DNA from: Acinetobacter baumannii
GTDB taxonomy: Bacteria; Pseudomonadota; Gammaproteobacteria; Pseudomonadales; Moraxellaceae
DNA length: 64,000 nucleotides
Assembly: GCF_016508585.1 (NCBI RefSeq)
Contig: NZ_JADVOP010000014.1
Span: forward strand, 31,361 to 95,360
Direction: 5' to 3'
The position numbers and the translations under genes are program-made. Below are positions 43,549 to 53,205 of this stretch, one piece after another (position 1 is the first letter of the stretch; the number at the start of each line of letters is the position of its first letter). The notes below the pieces were generated by a model. The model had not been told where the DNA came from. It ran no database searches and saw nothing but the letters and a program-made list of their open reading frames with translations.

Positions 43549-44457
43549 ATGAATCAAGTTCAAAAAAATGAAATGGTGCAGTGGACTGAATGCATCCAAA
43601 AAGTCTGCGGTGATTTTGAGACGACTTTTGATAAACACTGTAGTTTATTCATTGGTGAGGTTAAGTTTTTTTTACTGGGAGAAACAGAGGTTGCATTTAT
43701 TAAAAGTAATGCCAGTCATATTTCCCGCAAAAGCGGCATACCAGATCGAGTGAAAGACCGTCTCTGTTTTTTGGTGATCCAGTATACAGGCAGAATGCGG
43801 ATTGCCTATAAGGATCAGAGTATTCAATTAAATGAGGGTGATATTGCATTACTTGATCCAGATGAAACCATAGATATGTACCCACAAGGTTTGTTTAGCC
43901 ATGTATCAGTGCATTTATCGCGTGAAAAATTGTTTAGACAAGGCATTACTGTGGATCACTTTGGTAAGTTAATTACTTCAAACATGAGTGGACATTTACT
44001 GAAGTGCATGTTGCAGAATCTTTCGCCTGAAAAGATCGAACTCTGGTATGCAAAAGAAGATGAGAATGCTTTTGAAGATGCCTTGATCGCTTTGATTAAA
44101 CCCACCATCAATTATAGAAATATTGAAATTTCAGATCATCTTAAATTAAAAGCAGAACGATTTATTTTTGAACACCTTGACCAACAGAACTTAAACGCAC
44201 AAATGATCGCTGATCATTTAGGCATTTCTCTGCGACATTTGCATCGTTTGTTTGAACATCACCAACAATCAGTTCATAAATTTATTCAAATGCATCGCAT
44301 TGAAAAAATTCAATATGAGTTAAAAGATAATAAAAATAAAAGCTTGTCAATCACTGAAATTGCTTTGAAGTGCGGTTTTGGTGACAGTGCCCATTTTTCT
44401 AAGCTATTCCGTAAGATCGTCGGGATAACACCCAAAGCATATCGCCTCAAAATTTAA
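43549..44457 (+). CDS. feaR: FeaR-like AraC-family activator
   Basis: 302 residues from the ATG at 43549 (GAGGG about 8 nt upstream; the ATG two codons earlier is too close). The N-terminal block MVQWTECIQKVCGDF matches the start of E. coli FeaR, the activator of phenylethylamine/tyramine oxidation. A cupin-like sensor domain follows (LCFLVIQYTGRMRIAYKDQS, LNEGDIALLDPDE), then a C-terminal AraC double helix-turn-helix ending CGFGDSAHFSKLFRKIVGITPKAYR. It is directly followed by an alcohol dehydrogenase and a FeaB-like dehydrogenase, so it probably senses an arylethyl compound or arylacetaldehyde. Confidence 0.8.
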   Translation: MNQVQKNEMVQWTECIQKVCGDFETTFDKHCSLFIGEVKFFLLGETEVAFIKSNASHISRKSGIPDRVKDRLCFLVIQYTGRMRIAYKDQSIQLNEGDIALLDPDETIDMYPQGLFSHVSVHLSREKLFRQGITVDHFGKLITSNMSGHLLKCMLQNLSPEKIELWYAKEDENAFEDALIALIKPTINYRNIEISDHLKLKAERFIFEHLDQQNLNAQMIADHLGISLRHLHRLFEHHQQSVHKFIQMHRIEKIQYELKDNKNKSLSITEIALKCGFGDSAHFSKLFRKIVGITPKAYRLKI

Positions 44458-44476
44458 CCGCAGCTGTGCATGTCAC

Positions 44477-44492
44477 AATTTTGCACCCTATT
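44477..44492 (+). promoter_or_regulatory. Shared 16-bp element, copy 2 (before GMC dehydrogenase)
   Basis: AATTTTGCACCCTATT, the second copy of the element before feaR, 78 bp upstream of the alcohol dehydrogenase start. It is flanked by two TGTCAC strings (44471-44476 and 44494-44499). The position suits an AraC-type activator site. Confidence 0.5.
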
Positions 44493-44569
44493 TGTCACGT
44501 TTGAACAAGAATCAGCCAGCCAGTCGTGATCAAATCTTAGTCATGGAAATGAATGCGTAGGGATGCATG

Positions 44570-46171
44570 ATGAACAACGACTATGACTATATCATTATCG
44601 GGGCAGGCTCAGCGGGCTGTGTAGTAGCCACACGATTATTACAAGCAAAAGCGGGACGTGTGTTGGTCTTAGAGGCCGGAACCAGAGACAGTAGTCTATT
44701 CCATACGATTCCGGCAACAGTGATCAAAGTTTTTCAACAAAAATCATGGCCGTATATGACGGTTCCGCAGCAGCACTGTAATCATCGTGAAATGATTCTT
44801 GCACAAGGTAAAGTCCTTGGTGGGGGAAGTTCAGTCAATGGTATGGTGTACTGTCGTGGACAACGACAGGATTATGACTTATGGGCATCTGACTGGGGCT
44901 GTGATCAATGGTCTTATCAAGACGTATTGCCATTTTTTAAAAAAGCAGAAAAGAATGAAAGTCTTGCAGATCAATATCATGGTCAAAGCGGTATTTTACC
45001 TGTCAGTGAAAATCGCTACCGTCATCCGCTGACTCTGGCTTGCATCCGCGCCGGTCAACAAATGGGAATGAACTATGTCAACGATATCAATGGTTGGGAT
45101 CAGGCAGGTGTTGGCTTTTATCAGACGACTACACAAAATGGTGAACGAGCCAGTACTTCAAAAACCTATTTAAAATCAGTTGAACATCATCCAAATATCA
45201 CAATCGTGACTGATGCTTTGGTTCATAAAATTGAAATCCAAAATCATCAAGCCACAGGCGTAACATATAGTACGGCAGGTCAAGCAACCACAACTGCCAA
45301 TGTACGTAAAGAAGTAATTGTGAGTGCAGGCGCAATTGGCAGTCCAAAAGTGTTATTACTTTCAGGGATTGGTCCAAAACAGCATCTAGATAAACTTGGT
45401 ATTCATTGTATTCAGGATCTGCCTGTTGGTGAAAATTTTCATGATCATCTGCATATGTCAGTAAATGCGACGGTGACGACACAGAACAGTTTACTTGGAG
45501 AAGATCAAGGCTTAAAAGCTGTACGACATTTTTTACAATGGCGTTTTACCCGTTCAGGCTTACTCACTTCCAATATTCTGGAAGGTGGGGGTTTTATTGA
45601 CACCAACAGTAATGGTCGACCAGATGTGCAGTTCCATTTTTTACCCGTATTGGACAACTTTGATAATACCCCAGGAGAAAAATCTGCGGCACAAGCACAT
45701 GGACTGACGATTAAAGTGGGGCATGTACAACCGAAAGCACGTGGATACATACGTTTAAGCAGCAAAGATCCGAACGCATTACCGATCATTGATCCAAATT
45801 ATTTAGGACATCAGGATGATATTGACGCCAACATCCGTGCTGTACAGGCCGGGCTACGTTTATTACAACAGCCTGCACTCAAAGCCGTTGTCAAAGAAGT
45901 TATTGAACCTGCAAATATTGACCCTGAAAATGTCGACGCGATTAATCAATGGATGCGTCAGAATATAAAAACGGTCTATCACCCAGCAGGCAGTTGCAGA
46001 ATGGGCAATCAGCCAAAAGACTCAGTGACAGACCAAACTTTGAAAGTACATGGTTTTCAAAATTTACGTGTAATCGATTGCTCCATATGTCCACAAGTTC
46101 CAAGCGGGAATACCAATGCAATTGCAATCATGATTGGTGAGCGGGGCGCTGATTTTATTCTCAATCACTGA
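44570..46171 (+). CDS. GMC-family FAD-dependent alcohol dehydrogenase
   Basis: About 533 residues. DYIIIGAGSAGCVVATRL is the FAD dinucleotide site. GKVLGGGSSVNGMVYCRGQ and SAGAIGSPKVLLLSGIGP are the two GMC signatures. The catalytic His region is YHPAGSCRMG near the C-terminus, which continues SGNTNAIAIMIGER. It resembles choline dehydrogenase and AlkJ-like membrane-linked alcohol dehydrogenases. AGGGA lies 6 nt before the ATG at 44570. Between feaR and feaB homologues it should oxidise a primary arylethanol (for example tryptophol or 2-phenylethanol) to the aldehyde. The substrate is inferred from context. Confidence 0.87.
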   Translation: MNNDYDYIIIGAGSAGCVVATRLLQAKAGRVLVLEAGTRDSSLFHTIPATVIKVFQQKSWPYMTVPQQHCNHREMILAQGKVLGGGSSVNGMVYCRGQRQDYDLWASDWGCDQWSYQDVLPFFKKAEKNESLADQYHGQSGILPVSENRYRHPLTLACIRAGQQMGMNYVNDINGWDQAGVGFYQTTTQNGERASTSKTYLKSVEHHPNITIVTDALVHKIEIQNHQATGVTYSTAGQATTTANVRKEVIVSAGAIGSPKVLLLSGIGPKQHLDKLGIHCIQDLPVGENFHDHLHMSVNATVTTQNSLLGEDQGLKAVRHFLQWRFTRSGLLTSNILEGGGFIDTNSNGRPDVQFHFLPVLDNFDNTPGEKSAAQAHGLTIKVGHVQPKARGYIRLSSKDPNALPIIDPNYLGHQDDIDANIRAVQAGLRLLQQPALKAVVKEVIEPANIDPENVDAINQWMRQNIKTVYHPAGSCRMGNQPKDSVTDQTLKVHGFQNLRVIDCSICPQVPSGNTNAIAIMIGERGADFILNH

Positions 46172-46237
46172 ATTGAATATCGATCAAGCATGTCACTTGA
46201 TCACCAATCTTTTTTGTAGAATACAAAGGACAATAAA

Positions 46238-47722
46238 ATGAGTGAAGTAAAAATCTTAAAGAGTGTTGAAACTTTTTTACAACGACAACATGGTCATTTT
46301 ATTCATGGTCGACATTTTGAGGTAGACCGTCAGCGCTTAGCCTTGATTAATCCGGCAACTGAACAGACGCTTGCCCATATTGCAATTGGCAACCAACAAG
46401 ATGTGGATAAAGCAGTACATAGTGCTCAGGATGCTTTTATCAATGCATGGGCCAATACCTCACCCTACGAACGCGGGCAAAAGCTGAACAAATTAGCAGA
46501 TATGATTGAGTTATATGCAGAAGAACTGGCTCAACTGGAAACCTTGACTACGGGGAAGTTGATTCATTTGGCTCGACATTTGGAAGTTGCTCAATCCGCT
46601 GTATTTTTAAGGTATTTTGCAGGGTGGGCAACTAAAATTCATGGTCAGACCATGCAGCCTTCTCTTCCATCCATGAATGGTGAAAAATATACGGCGTATA
46701 CCATACGTCAACCTGTTGGAGTGGTGGCTGGCATTGTACCCTGGAATTTTTCGTTGATGATTGGGTGCTGGAAAATCGGTTCAGCATTAACAACGGGATG
46801 TACCATTGTGCTTAAACCGAGTGAATTTACCACTTTATCTTTATTACGTGTTGCAGAACTTGCGATCGAAGCCGGTATTCCCCAAGGTGTGATTAATGTA
46901 GTGACTGGAACAGGCGAAACAGGGCAATATTTAATAAATTCCAAACAGGTTAAAAAAGTTTCATTTACAGGTTCAGTACCGACTGGTATCGAGATTGCCA
47001 AGCAAGCGATGATGAATGATCTAACCCGCGTCAGTCTTGAGTTGGGTGGAAAAAATGCCGCAGCAATTTTAGCAGATGCCAATCTTGATGAAATTTTACC
47101 CACCTTGTTGCAAGCGACATTCGTACATCAAGGTCAGGTATGTGCTGCTCCAGAACGTTTCTTTGTTCACCAGTCTAAATATGATGAATTTACTCAAAAA
47201 ATAACCGCAGCACTTCAGCATTTCAAAATTGGTTCACCATTGGATGAATCCACCATATTTGGACCACTTTCCAATAAAGCCCATTTTGAAAAGATCAAAC
47301 ATTATTTTGATATTGCTCAGCAAAATGATCAAATTATTTGTGGTGGTCGAGTAATCCAGGGGACAGGTTATTTTGTCGAACCCACGCTTTTAAAAGTAAC
47401 AGATGTAGACGATCCGCTTTTTATTGAAGAAACATTTGGACCTGTGGTGGATGTGATTCCATTTGAAAGTGATGAAGAATTAATTTCGATGATGAATCAT
47501 TCTCGTTTCGGTTTAACCGCGAGTATTTGGAGTAATGACCTTTCAAAAGCATTGCGCCTAATCCCTCAAATTGAAGCGGGTTCGGTTTGGGTCAATATGC
47601 ATACTTTTTTAGACCCGGCTGTTCCTTTCGGCGGTGTAAAAGCTTCAGGTCTCGGGCGTGAATTTTCTGATGCATTTATCGAAGATTATACTGAATTAAA
47701 GTCAGTCATGATCCGTTATTAA
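46238..47722 (+). CDS. feaB: FeaB-like phenylacetaldehyde/arylacetaldehyde dehydrogenase
   Basis: 494 residues, NAD-dependent ALDH. Catalytic Cys302 lies in QGQVCAAPE, Glu268 in SLELGGKN and Asn170 in PWNFS. The N-terminal VETFLQRQHGHFIHG and the C-terminal GLGREF ... YTELKSVMIRY follow the E. coli FeaB pattern closely. It is predicted to convert phenylacetaldehyde or indole-3-acetaldehyde to the corresponding acetic acid. The product indole-3-acetate would be the substrate of the iac cluster just upstream. AAGGA lies 7 nt before the start. Confidence 0.82.
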   Translation: MSEVKILKSVETFLQRQHGHFIHGRHFEVDRQRLALINPATEQTLAHIAIGNQQDVDKAVHSAQDAFINAWANTSPYERGQKLNKLADMIELYAEELAQLETLTTGKLIHLARHLEVAQSAVFLRYFAGWATKIHGQTMQPSLPSMNGEKYTAYTIRQPVGVVAGIVPWNFSLMIGCWKIGSALTTGCTIVLKPSEFTTLSLLRVAELAIEAGIPQGVINVVTGTGETGQYLINSKQVKKVSFTGSVPTGIEIAKQAMMNDLTRVSLELGGKNAAAILADANLDEILPTLLQATFVHQGQVCAAPERFFVHQSKYDEFTQKITAALQHFKIGSPLDESTIFGPLSNKAHFEKIKHYFDIAQQNDQIICGGRVIQGTGYFVEPTLLKVTDVDDPLFIEETFGPVVDVIPFESDEELISMMNHSRFGLTASIWSNDLSKALRLIPQIEAGSVWVNMHTFLDPAVPFGGVKASGLGREFSDAFIEDYTELKSVMIRY

Positions 47723-47822
47723 AACACACAAAAATATTTAAAGCAGACAAAGCGCATCACAAGATAGGGTTATTCCGCAAGACCTTCAGGAGCGTTTTGT
47801 CACAACAATAAGGATATTGTCG

Positions 47823-48758
47823 ATGAATAAGAATATATTGGGTTTAGGACTGTTTCTGGTTACACAGCCAAGTTTTGCCAGTGATTTGCCCACAGTCAAT
47901 TTAGGTTTGTCGAGTTTTGTGGATGGTGCCGTTCCGGCAGGGAATGGTTGGTATGCACAAAGCTATTTTCAGAATTATCATGCAGACAGTATTCGTGATC
48001 CGCATGGCAATAAGCTTTCCTTGCCGAAGTCCGAGATTAGTTTCCAATCAGTTGTTCAGCAGATCAGCTATGTCTCAGATCTCAAATTAGGAAGTGGCAA
48101 TATTGGTTTGAATATGGTGATTCCAGTCTTGGCCCATATTGATGTTGATGATGGTTTGCATAATCAAGCTATTAAAACCAATCGAGGATTGGGAGACATT
48201 GTGATTGGTCCTTTTATCCAATTTGAACCTGTAATGGGAAAAGATGGACCTCAGTTTTCGCAACGGTTTGAATTTCAAATCAACCTGCCTACAGGTGATT
48301 ATGATCGTCATCGGGATATCAATCCGGGTGCCAATGCGCTATCGCTAAACCCGTATTGGGCTGCAACATATTGGATGAATCAGAAATGGACGATTTCAAC
48401 ACGCTTACATTATCTTTATAACTTTAAAAATGATGATCCAGTTTATAGTTTCGGTGAAGTTGAGGATATGCAGGCAGGGCAAGCTTTACATGCCAATTTT
48501 GAAAGCAGTCATGCTGTTACGCCAAAGTTTCGTCTAGGAATAAATGGGTATTGGTTGAATCAAATTACCGATACACGCGTGGATGGAGAAAAGATCAAAG
48601 GAAGACGTGAACAGGTTTGGGCAATTGGACCAGGAGCAATGTATAGCTTTTCTCCACATGATCATTTGGTTGCAAATGCTTATTTTGAGCAAAATGCTGA
48701 AAACCGCCCCCAGGGAAGCAGTGTAATTTTTAGATATATCCATCATTTTCAAAAATAA
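47823..48758 (+). CDS. Outer-membrane channel-like protein, phenol MetA-deg family
   Basis: 311 residues from the ATG at 47823 (AAGGA about 8 nt upstream; a TTG two codons earlier is rejected). The signal peptide MNKNILGLGLFLVTQPSFA is followed by DLPTVNLGLSSFVDGAVPAGNGWYAQSYFQNYHAD, the start typical of the Phenol_MetA_deg/transporter family found in aromatic-degradation operons. Repeated beta strands and a terminal HHFQK suggest a barrel. It is inferred to help hydrophobic aromatic alcohols or acids cross the outer membrane. Last gene of the feaR-linked module. Confidence 0.82.
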   Translation: MNKNILGLGLFLVTQPSFASDLPTVNLGLSSFVDGAVPAGNGWYAQSYFQNYHADSIRDPHGNKLSLPKSEISFQSVVQQISYVSDLKLGSGNIGLNMVIPVLAHIDVDDGLHNQAIKTNRGLGDIVIGPFIQFEPVMGKDGPQFSQRFEFQINLPTGDYDRHRDINPGANALSLNPYWAATYWMNQKWTISTRLHYLYNFKNDDPVYSFGEVEDMQAGQALHANFESSHAVTPKFRLGINGYWLNQITDTRVDGEKIKGRREQVWAIGPGAMYSFSPHDHLVANAYFEQNAENRPQGSSVIFRYIHHFQK

Positions 48759-48978
48759 TGGCTTTAATCGTTTTCCTGAAAATAAAACTCTGGAAAGATC
48801 TTTTAAATGGTTATGCTTTATCAAGCATGAAGTCTTAGCCATCACTTAAAGAAATCATGAAGTGAACTTCAAGCTTACAATACTGGAGAAAGTCCATTTA
48901 TGTCTTGACCGTATTGAAAAGTACGCTGCTATTGAATGCAGATTTTAATTCAGCGAAATAGTTGAGTGAAAATCAAAA

Positions 48979-49012
48979 CAGAAAACCTGAGTGAATATAC
49001 TCAGGTTTTCTG
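48979..49012. terminator. Strong terminator hairpin
   Basis: CAGAAAACCTGAGT and ACTCAGGTTTTCTG form a perfect 14-bp stem with a GAATAT loop, 10 bp past the stop of the minus-strand acylase and downstream of the MetA-type gene. The A/T-rich stem ends give T-tracts on both strands. Confidence 0.78.
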
Positions 49013-49021
49013 AGGTCAAAA

Positions 49022-51514
49022 TTAATAATTTAACGTGATACTATGCTGCGTATTTTGATCAATTTGCTTTTGACTGACCGCATCATTTTTACAGGTGTAA
49101 TTTTCAAATAACGGAAGTTGATCCGCAAAGTGTGGATCAGGTTTGCCATTTCGATCAATAAAGCCACTTTGACCTGGGGCAAGAATAGAGCACATCGTCA
49201 CTTGACTCGGATCCAATACCACACGGAAGGTTGCACTACCCGTATTGCCATAGGTGCTGAGCTGTTGTTGGTTTGCCTGATCAGCCCAAGGGATACCGAC
49301 CGAATTTTTACTGGAGAAGCCCATTGTCGCCACCGGGATTTTCCAGTCATTCGGTTCCTTGGAATTATATTGGCGACTTAATTCTAGCAGGGCTATTTCA
49401 AGTGCCATTAAAACCACATCATCTGGTGATCGACCATCTAAGAAATCAACAGTTTGAGGTACAGTGGATTGTTTGCCTTGCAGTGCATTCCAAATAAGTT
49501 TAGACGCACTGGCGGGTTGAGTGCTTCTCGGATCATTGTTGACTGGATAAAGCGTATCCGTATAACGCTGATAAATATTTTCAGATAAATGAGGTTTAAG
49601 CACAATTTCTATCATTTGATTGAGCCAGATTCGCATAATTGCAGGCGCCGCACCTTGATAGAATTTACCCTCACTGTCTGGACGTAATTTATAATCCCAA
49701 CTTGCGAGTAATGGCGCGACTTGATGTGCTAAAGCTGAAGCTTTAGGACTTTGCGCGGCTTTGACCATATCAGCAATAAAATAGCGTGCATTCAGGTCTG
49801 CCCAAGCACCTGATTTATTGATATCCCAGATATCCTGTTGGGTCAATTTTTGTTTGTTGGTTAATGGTTCAATCAGTTCATTGACGCGATCGACATGCGA
49901 AAAGTTGGATGAATCTGAACGTAAGCCTGCATATGCCTTGTTGTTCCAACTGCTGATATAGCCTTTCTCCGGATTATAGGCTTTGGGGTTATGCGAAAAG
50001 TCATAAAAACCCTGCCATTCCATCGCACCATCACCTTGAGCAGGCAATTGAATATGCTGATTTTCAGGGCGGATAGGCAAACGTCCCAATGCTGCGACCC
50101 CGATATTATTTTGAGTATCTGCATAAAACCAAGTAATGGATGCAGCAACACGTTTGGCTTGAGCAAGAAATTCATTCCAGTTGGTTGCTTTGGCTGCATT
50201 TGCCCATCCGAGCAAGGTTTCAATTTCTGCACCTTCCCAACTTCGTTTTTGCGCATAGGCTGTATGGTTTTTTTCATCCCATGTACCGACAAAGCCCTGT
50301 TTACTTTTATAAACATCTAAAACATGATCTGTCTGATTACGTACTTTGATACTGATTTGTCGATGATCTAAAGGAATATATTGTCCTTGATACAGATATT
50401 GCTTTGAATTATTCGGATTTAATTTGAGTTGATAAATATCGTTGGTATCAAGAGAACCGACTGTCGACCCCCAAGCAATTTTACCATTGGTCCCAAATAA
50501 AATAGCAGGTAATCCAACAGGTGTAATCCCAGTCAGATTGTAACCCGCACCATGTAATCCGATGGAATAAGTTATTGCAGGGGTGTACCAGCCTTGCTGC
50601 GGACCATTGTATAAAACCGTTTGACCTTCAATCGTTTTATCCGCTTTAACAACCCATGCATTACTTGCAGTTGGAACGCCATCCACCACACTCTTCCCCA
50701 TGGCGATTCGCGCTTGGGCGAGATATTGTTTGGCAGCTTGGTCTGAGATCGGTGAAACATTCTTCGCTTGGGCATATTGATGCGCTGAAGAGGGGGCTTT
50801 TTGATCACCTTCAATAATCGTCGGTGCGCTAGGATCATCTAGCCAACGCAATTGTTGATAGAGTTTTAAACCTGCAGCCTGACCTTTTTCGTTCTGGAGT
50901 TGTGTCAGTAAATCCAAATTTGAGACCTCTGAACTGGCAGAAAAAAAACGATTGAGAATCAAGCCTACCCAAACCATTGCAATATCTTCTGATGTCCATA
51001 GCGATGGTTGAAAATCATAGTCGATAAATTCTTTTGGCATCAATTCAGGATTCGCCAAGACTTCTTGAATACGTTTATTGAAACCCGCGGCATAGCCATC
51101 AAAAATGGCACGATCTTCAGGGGAAAGTTGTGCAATTTGTCTTTTAATATCCTCTGGATCAAAGCGGCTGTGGGTAGCGATATCATATTGAAGGTATTCT
51201 GAACCCAGTACTTCAGCGACTGTCCCTAGACCAGTGCGCTTGGACATTTCCATCTGAAATAGACGATCAGTTGCGACTGCATAACCATAGCCATAAAAAA
51301 GCCCATAGGTATCATCTGCATAGATGTGTGGTGTTCCAAAGTTGTCTCGCTTGATGGTGACTTGATTTTGCGGGTGATTCGATTCTAGATGTGAAGAGGA
51401 ACTACAGCTGGCGAGAAAGAAACAACTCATCAAGGCACTTGCTTTGAGCAAATGAGCTAAACTGTTTGATTGAGGAGTAGATATACTTTGTTTCAATTGA
51501 AATATCCTTTTCAT
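49022..51514 (-). CDS. Penicillin-acylase-family Ntn hydrolase, predicted lipoprotein
   Basis: 830 residues. An unusually long charged N-terminus precedes a lipobox (FFLASC, Cys37), so the enzyme is probably lipid-anchored. The alpha-chain begins VTIKRDNFGTPHIYADD. The autocatalytic junction is TA-SNAWVV, giving the beta-chain nucleophile Ser284. Known relatives include penicillin G acylase, glutaryl acylases and the quorum-signal acylases PvdQ/QuiP. In this setting an arylacetyl amide or conjugate is a possible substrate, but sequence alone cannot tell. It is transcribed against the MetA-type gene and ends at a shared terminator. Confidence 0.87.
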   Translation of the reverse strand: MKRIFQLKQSISTPQSNSLAHLLKASALMSCFFLASCSSSSHLESNHPQNQVTIKRDNFGTPHIYADDTYGLFYGYGYAVATDRLFQMEMSKRTGLGTVAEVLGSEYLQYDIATHSRFDPEDIKRQIAQLSPEDRAIFDGYAAGFNKRIQEVLANPELMPKEFIDYDFQPSLWTSEDIAMVWVGLILNRFFSASSEVSNLDLLTQLQNEKGQAAGLKLYQQLRWLDDPSAPTIIEGDQKAPSSAHQYAQAKNVSPISDQAAKQYLAQARIAMGKSVVDGVPTASNAWVVKADKTIEGQTVLYNGPQQGWYTPAITYSIGLHGAGYNLTGITPVGLPAILFGTNGKIAWGSTVGSLDTNDIYQLKLNPNNSKQYLYQGQYIPLDHRQISIKVRNQTDHVLDVYKSKQGFVGTWDEKNHTAYAQKRSWEGAEIETLLGWANAAKATNWNEFLAQAKRVAASITWFYADTQNNIGVAALGRLPIRPENQHIQLPAQGDGAMEWQGFYDFSHNPKAYNPEKGYISSWNNKAYAGLRSDSSNFSHVDRVNELIEPLTNKQKLTQQDIWDINKSGAWADLNARYFIADMVKAAQSPKASALAHQVAPLLASWDYKLRPDSEGKFYQGAAPAIMRIWLNQMIEIVLKPHLSENIYQRYTDTLYPVNNDPRSTQPASASKLIWNALQGKQSTVPQTVDFLDGRSPDDVVLMALEIALLELSRQYNSKEPNDWKIPVATMGFSSKNSVGIPWADQANQQQLSTYGNTGSATFRVVLDPSQVTMCSILAPGQSGFIDRNGKPDPHFADQLPLFENYTCKNDAVSQKQIDQNTQHSITLNY

Positions 51515-51995
51515 TATTATTGAGAAAACAGCACTTTCAGAAGCATTGATCCAAAAGCAGCGAAATTAAAGATGCACAGGCTTGCATTGTTTGTAAAATT
51601 ATTGTTATTTTTATATGTAATTTTCTAGTATTTGAGAGGTATATTTTTATACTTTTGCTGAACGAGGATATGTGTCTACGGCAAGCTAAGCTCAAGTTAT
51701 TGGACATATGCTTTCTCACATTAATTTTAGAAGGTGATGATTGATAGCGCTGAGATATTTATTATTGGAAATTTGACTTTGAATTTGATTTAAGCTGGAG
51801 TTTTTGTTGCTGTATTTTTATCAAATTTTTAAGTCGGTATCTAAATATGAATAATTTTCAAGCTATTGTTTTATATTTTATTTTTTTCAATATATTTAAT
51901 TGAGGAAGAGGTTAAAGGATAAAGATATTACGCAGTTAAACTTGTCATGTACAAATTTAACAATTTAAAGAAATTCAATACGGTGGGTCGATTAA
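51515..51995. other. AT-rich intergenic stretch between acylase and LysR genes
   Basis: About 480 bp between divergent genes. GTATA-TTTT-TATAC near 51639 is a short AT dyad. I see no gene, RNA or clear promoter. A 60-codon minus-strand frame (51537-51719) has no ribosome site or family features. Confidence 0.55.
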
Positions 51996-52934
<939 letters not shown>

Positions 52935-53010
52935 ATTACGGCTTCAATCACTGGTGTTATGCATGTTGTGCCTGCCAAAAATGGATGATGAGACAGGGAT
53001 TTTGCAAAAG

Positions 53011-53036
53011 GTATGACAATATACTTTTAATGATAT
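53011..53036. promoter_or_regulatory. Candidate BenM/CatM-type operator before the OprD porin gene
   Basis: GTAT-N6-ATAC is followed by ATAC-N7-GATA, one step from the ATAC-N7-GTAT site known for BenM and CatM. It lies 170 bp before the porin start. Short motif in AT-rich DNA, so chance is a real possibility. Confidence 0.3.
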
Positions 53037-53141
53037 AGAAAATTACATTAATAATTCCAATACTTGAGTTTAAACCTAGACACTTAAAGATTATATGCTA
53101 CTGATTTTTATTTAATTTAAAAGTGAGCTGGATTGAGATAA

Positions 53142-53166
53142 CAACGGGGTTAATACCCCATCGTTG
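53142..53166 (+). promoter_or_regulatory. Stem-loop in the OprD-porin leader
   Basis: CAACGGGGT pairs with ACCCCATCGTTG (an AT bulge) around TAAT, 40 bp before the start codon. Possibly an mRNA-stability or control hairpin. No T-tract follows. Confidence 0.35.
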
Positions 53167-53205
53167 CAATAAACAAAAACTTAAGCTTTCAGGAAAGGAT
53201 TTCCT

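Noticed and set aside
51537..51719. 60-residue minus-strand open frame upstream of the acylase
   Set aside because: AT-rich chance frame without a ribosome site or conserved look.
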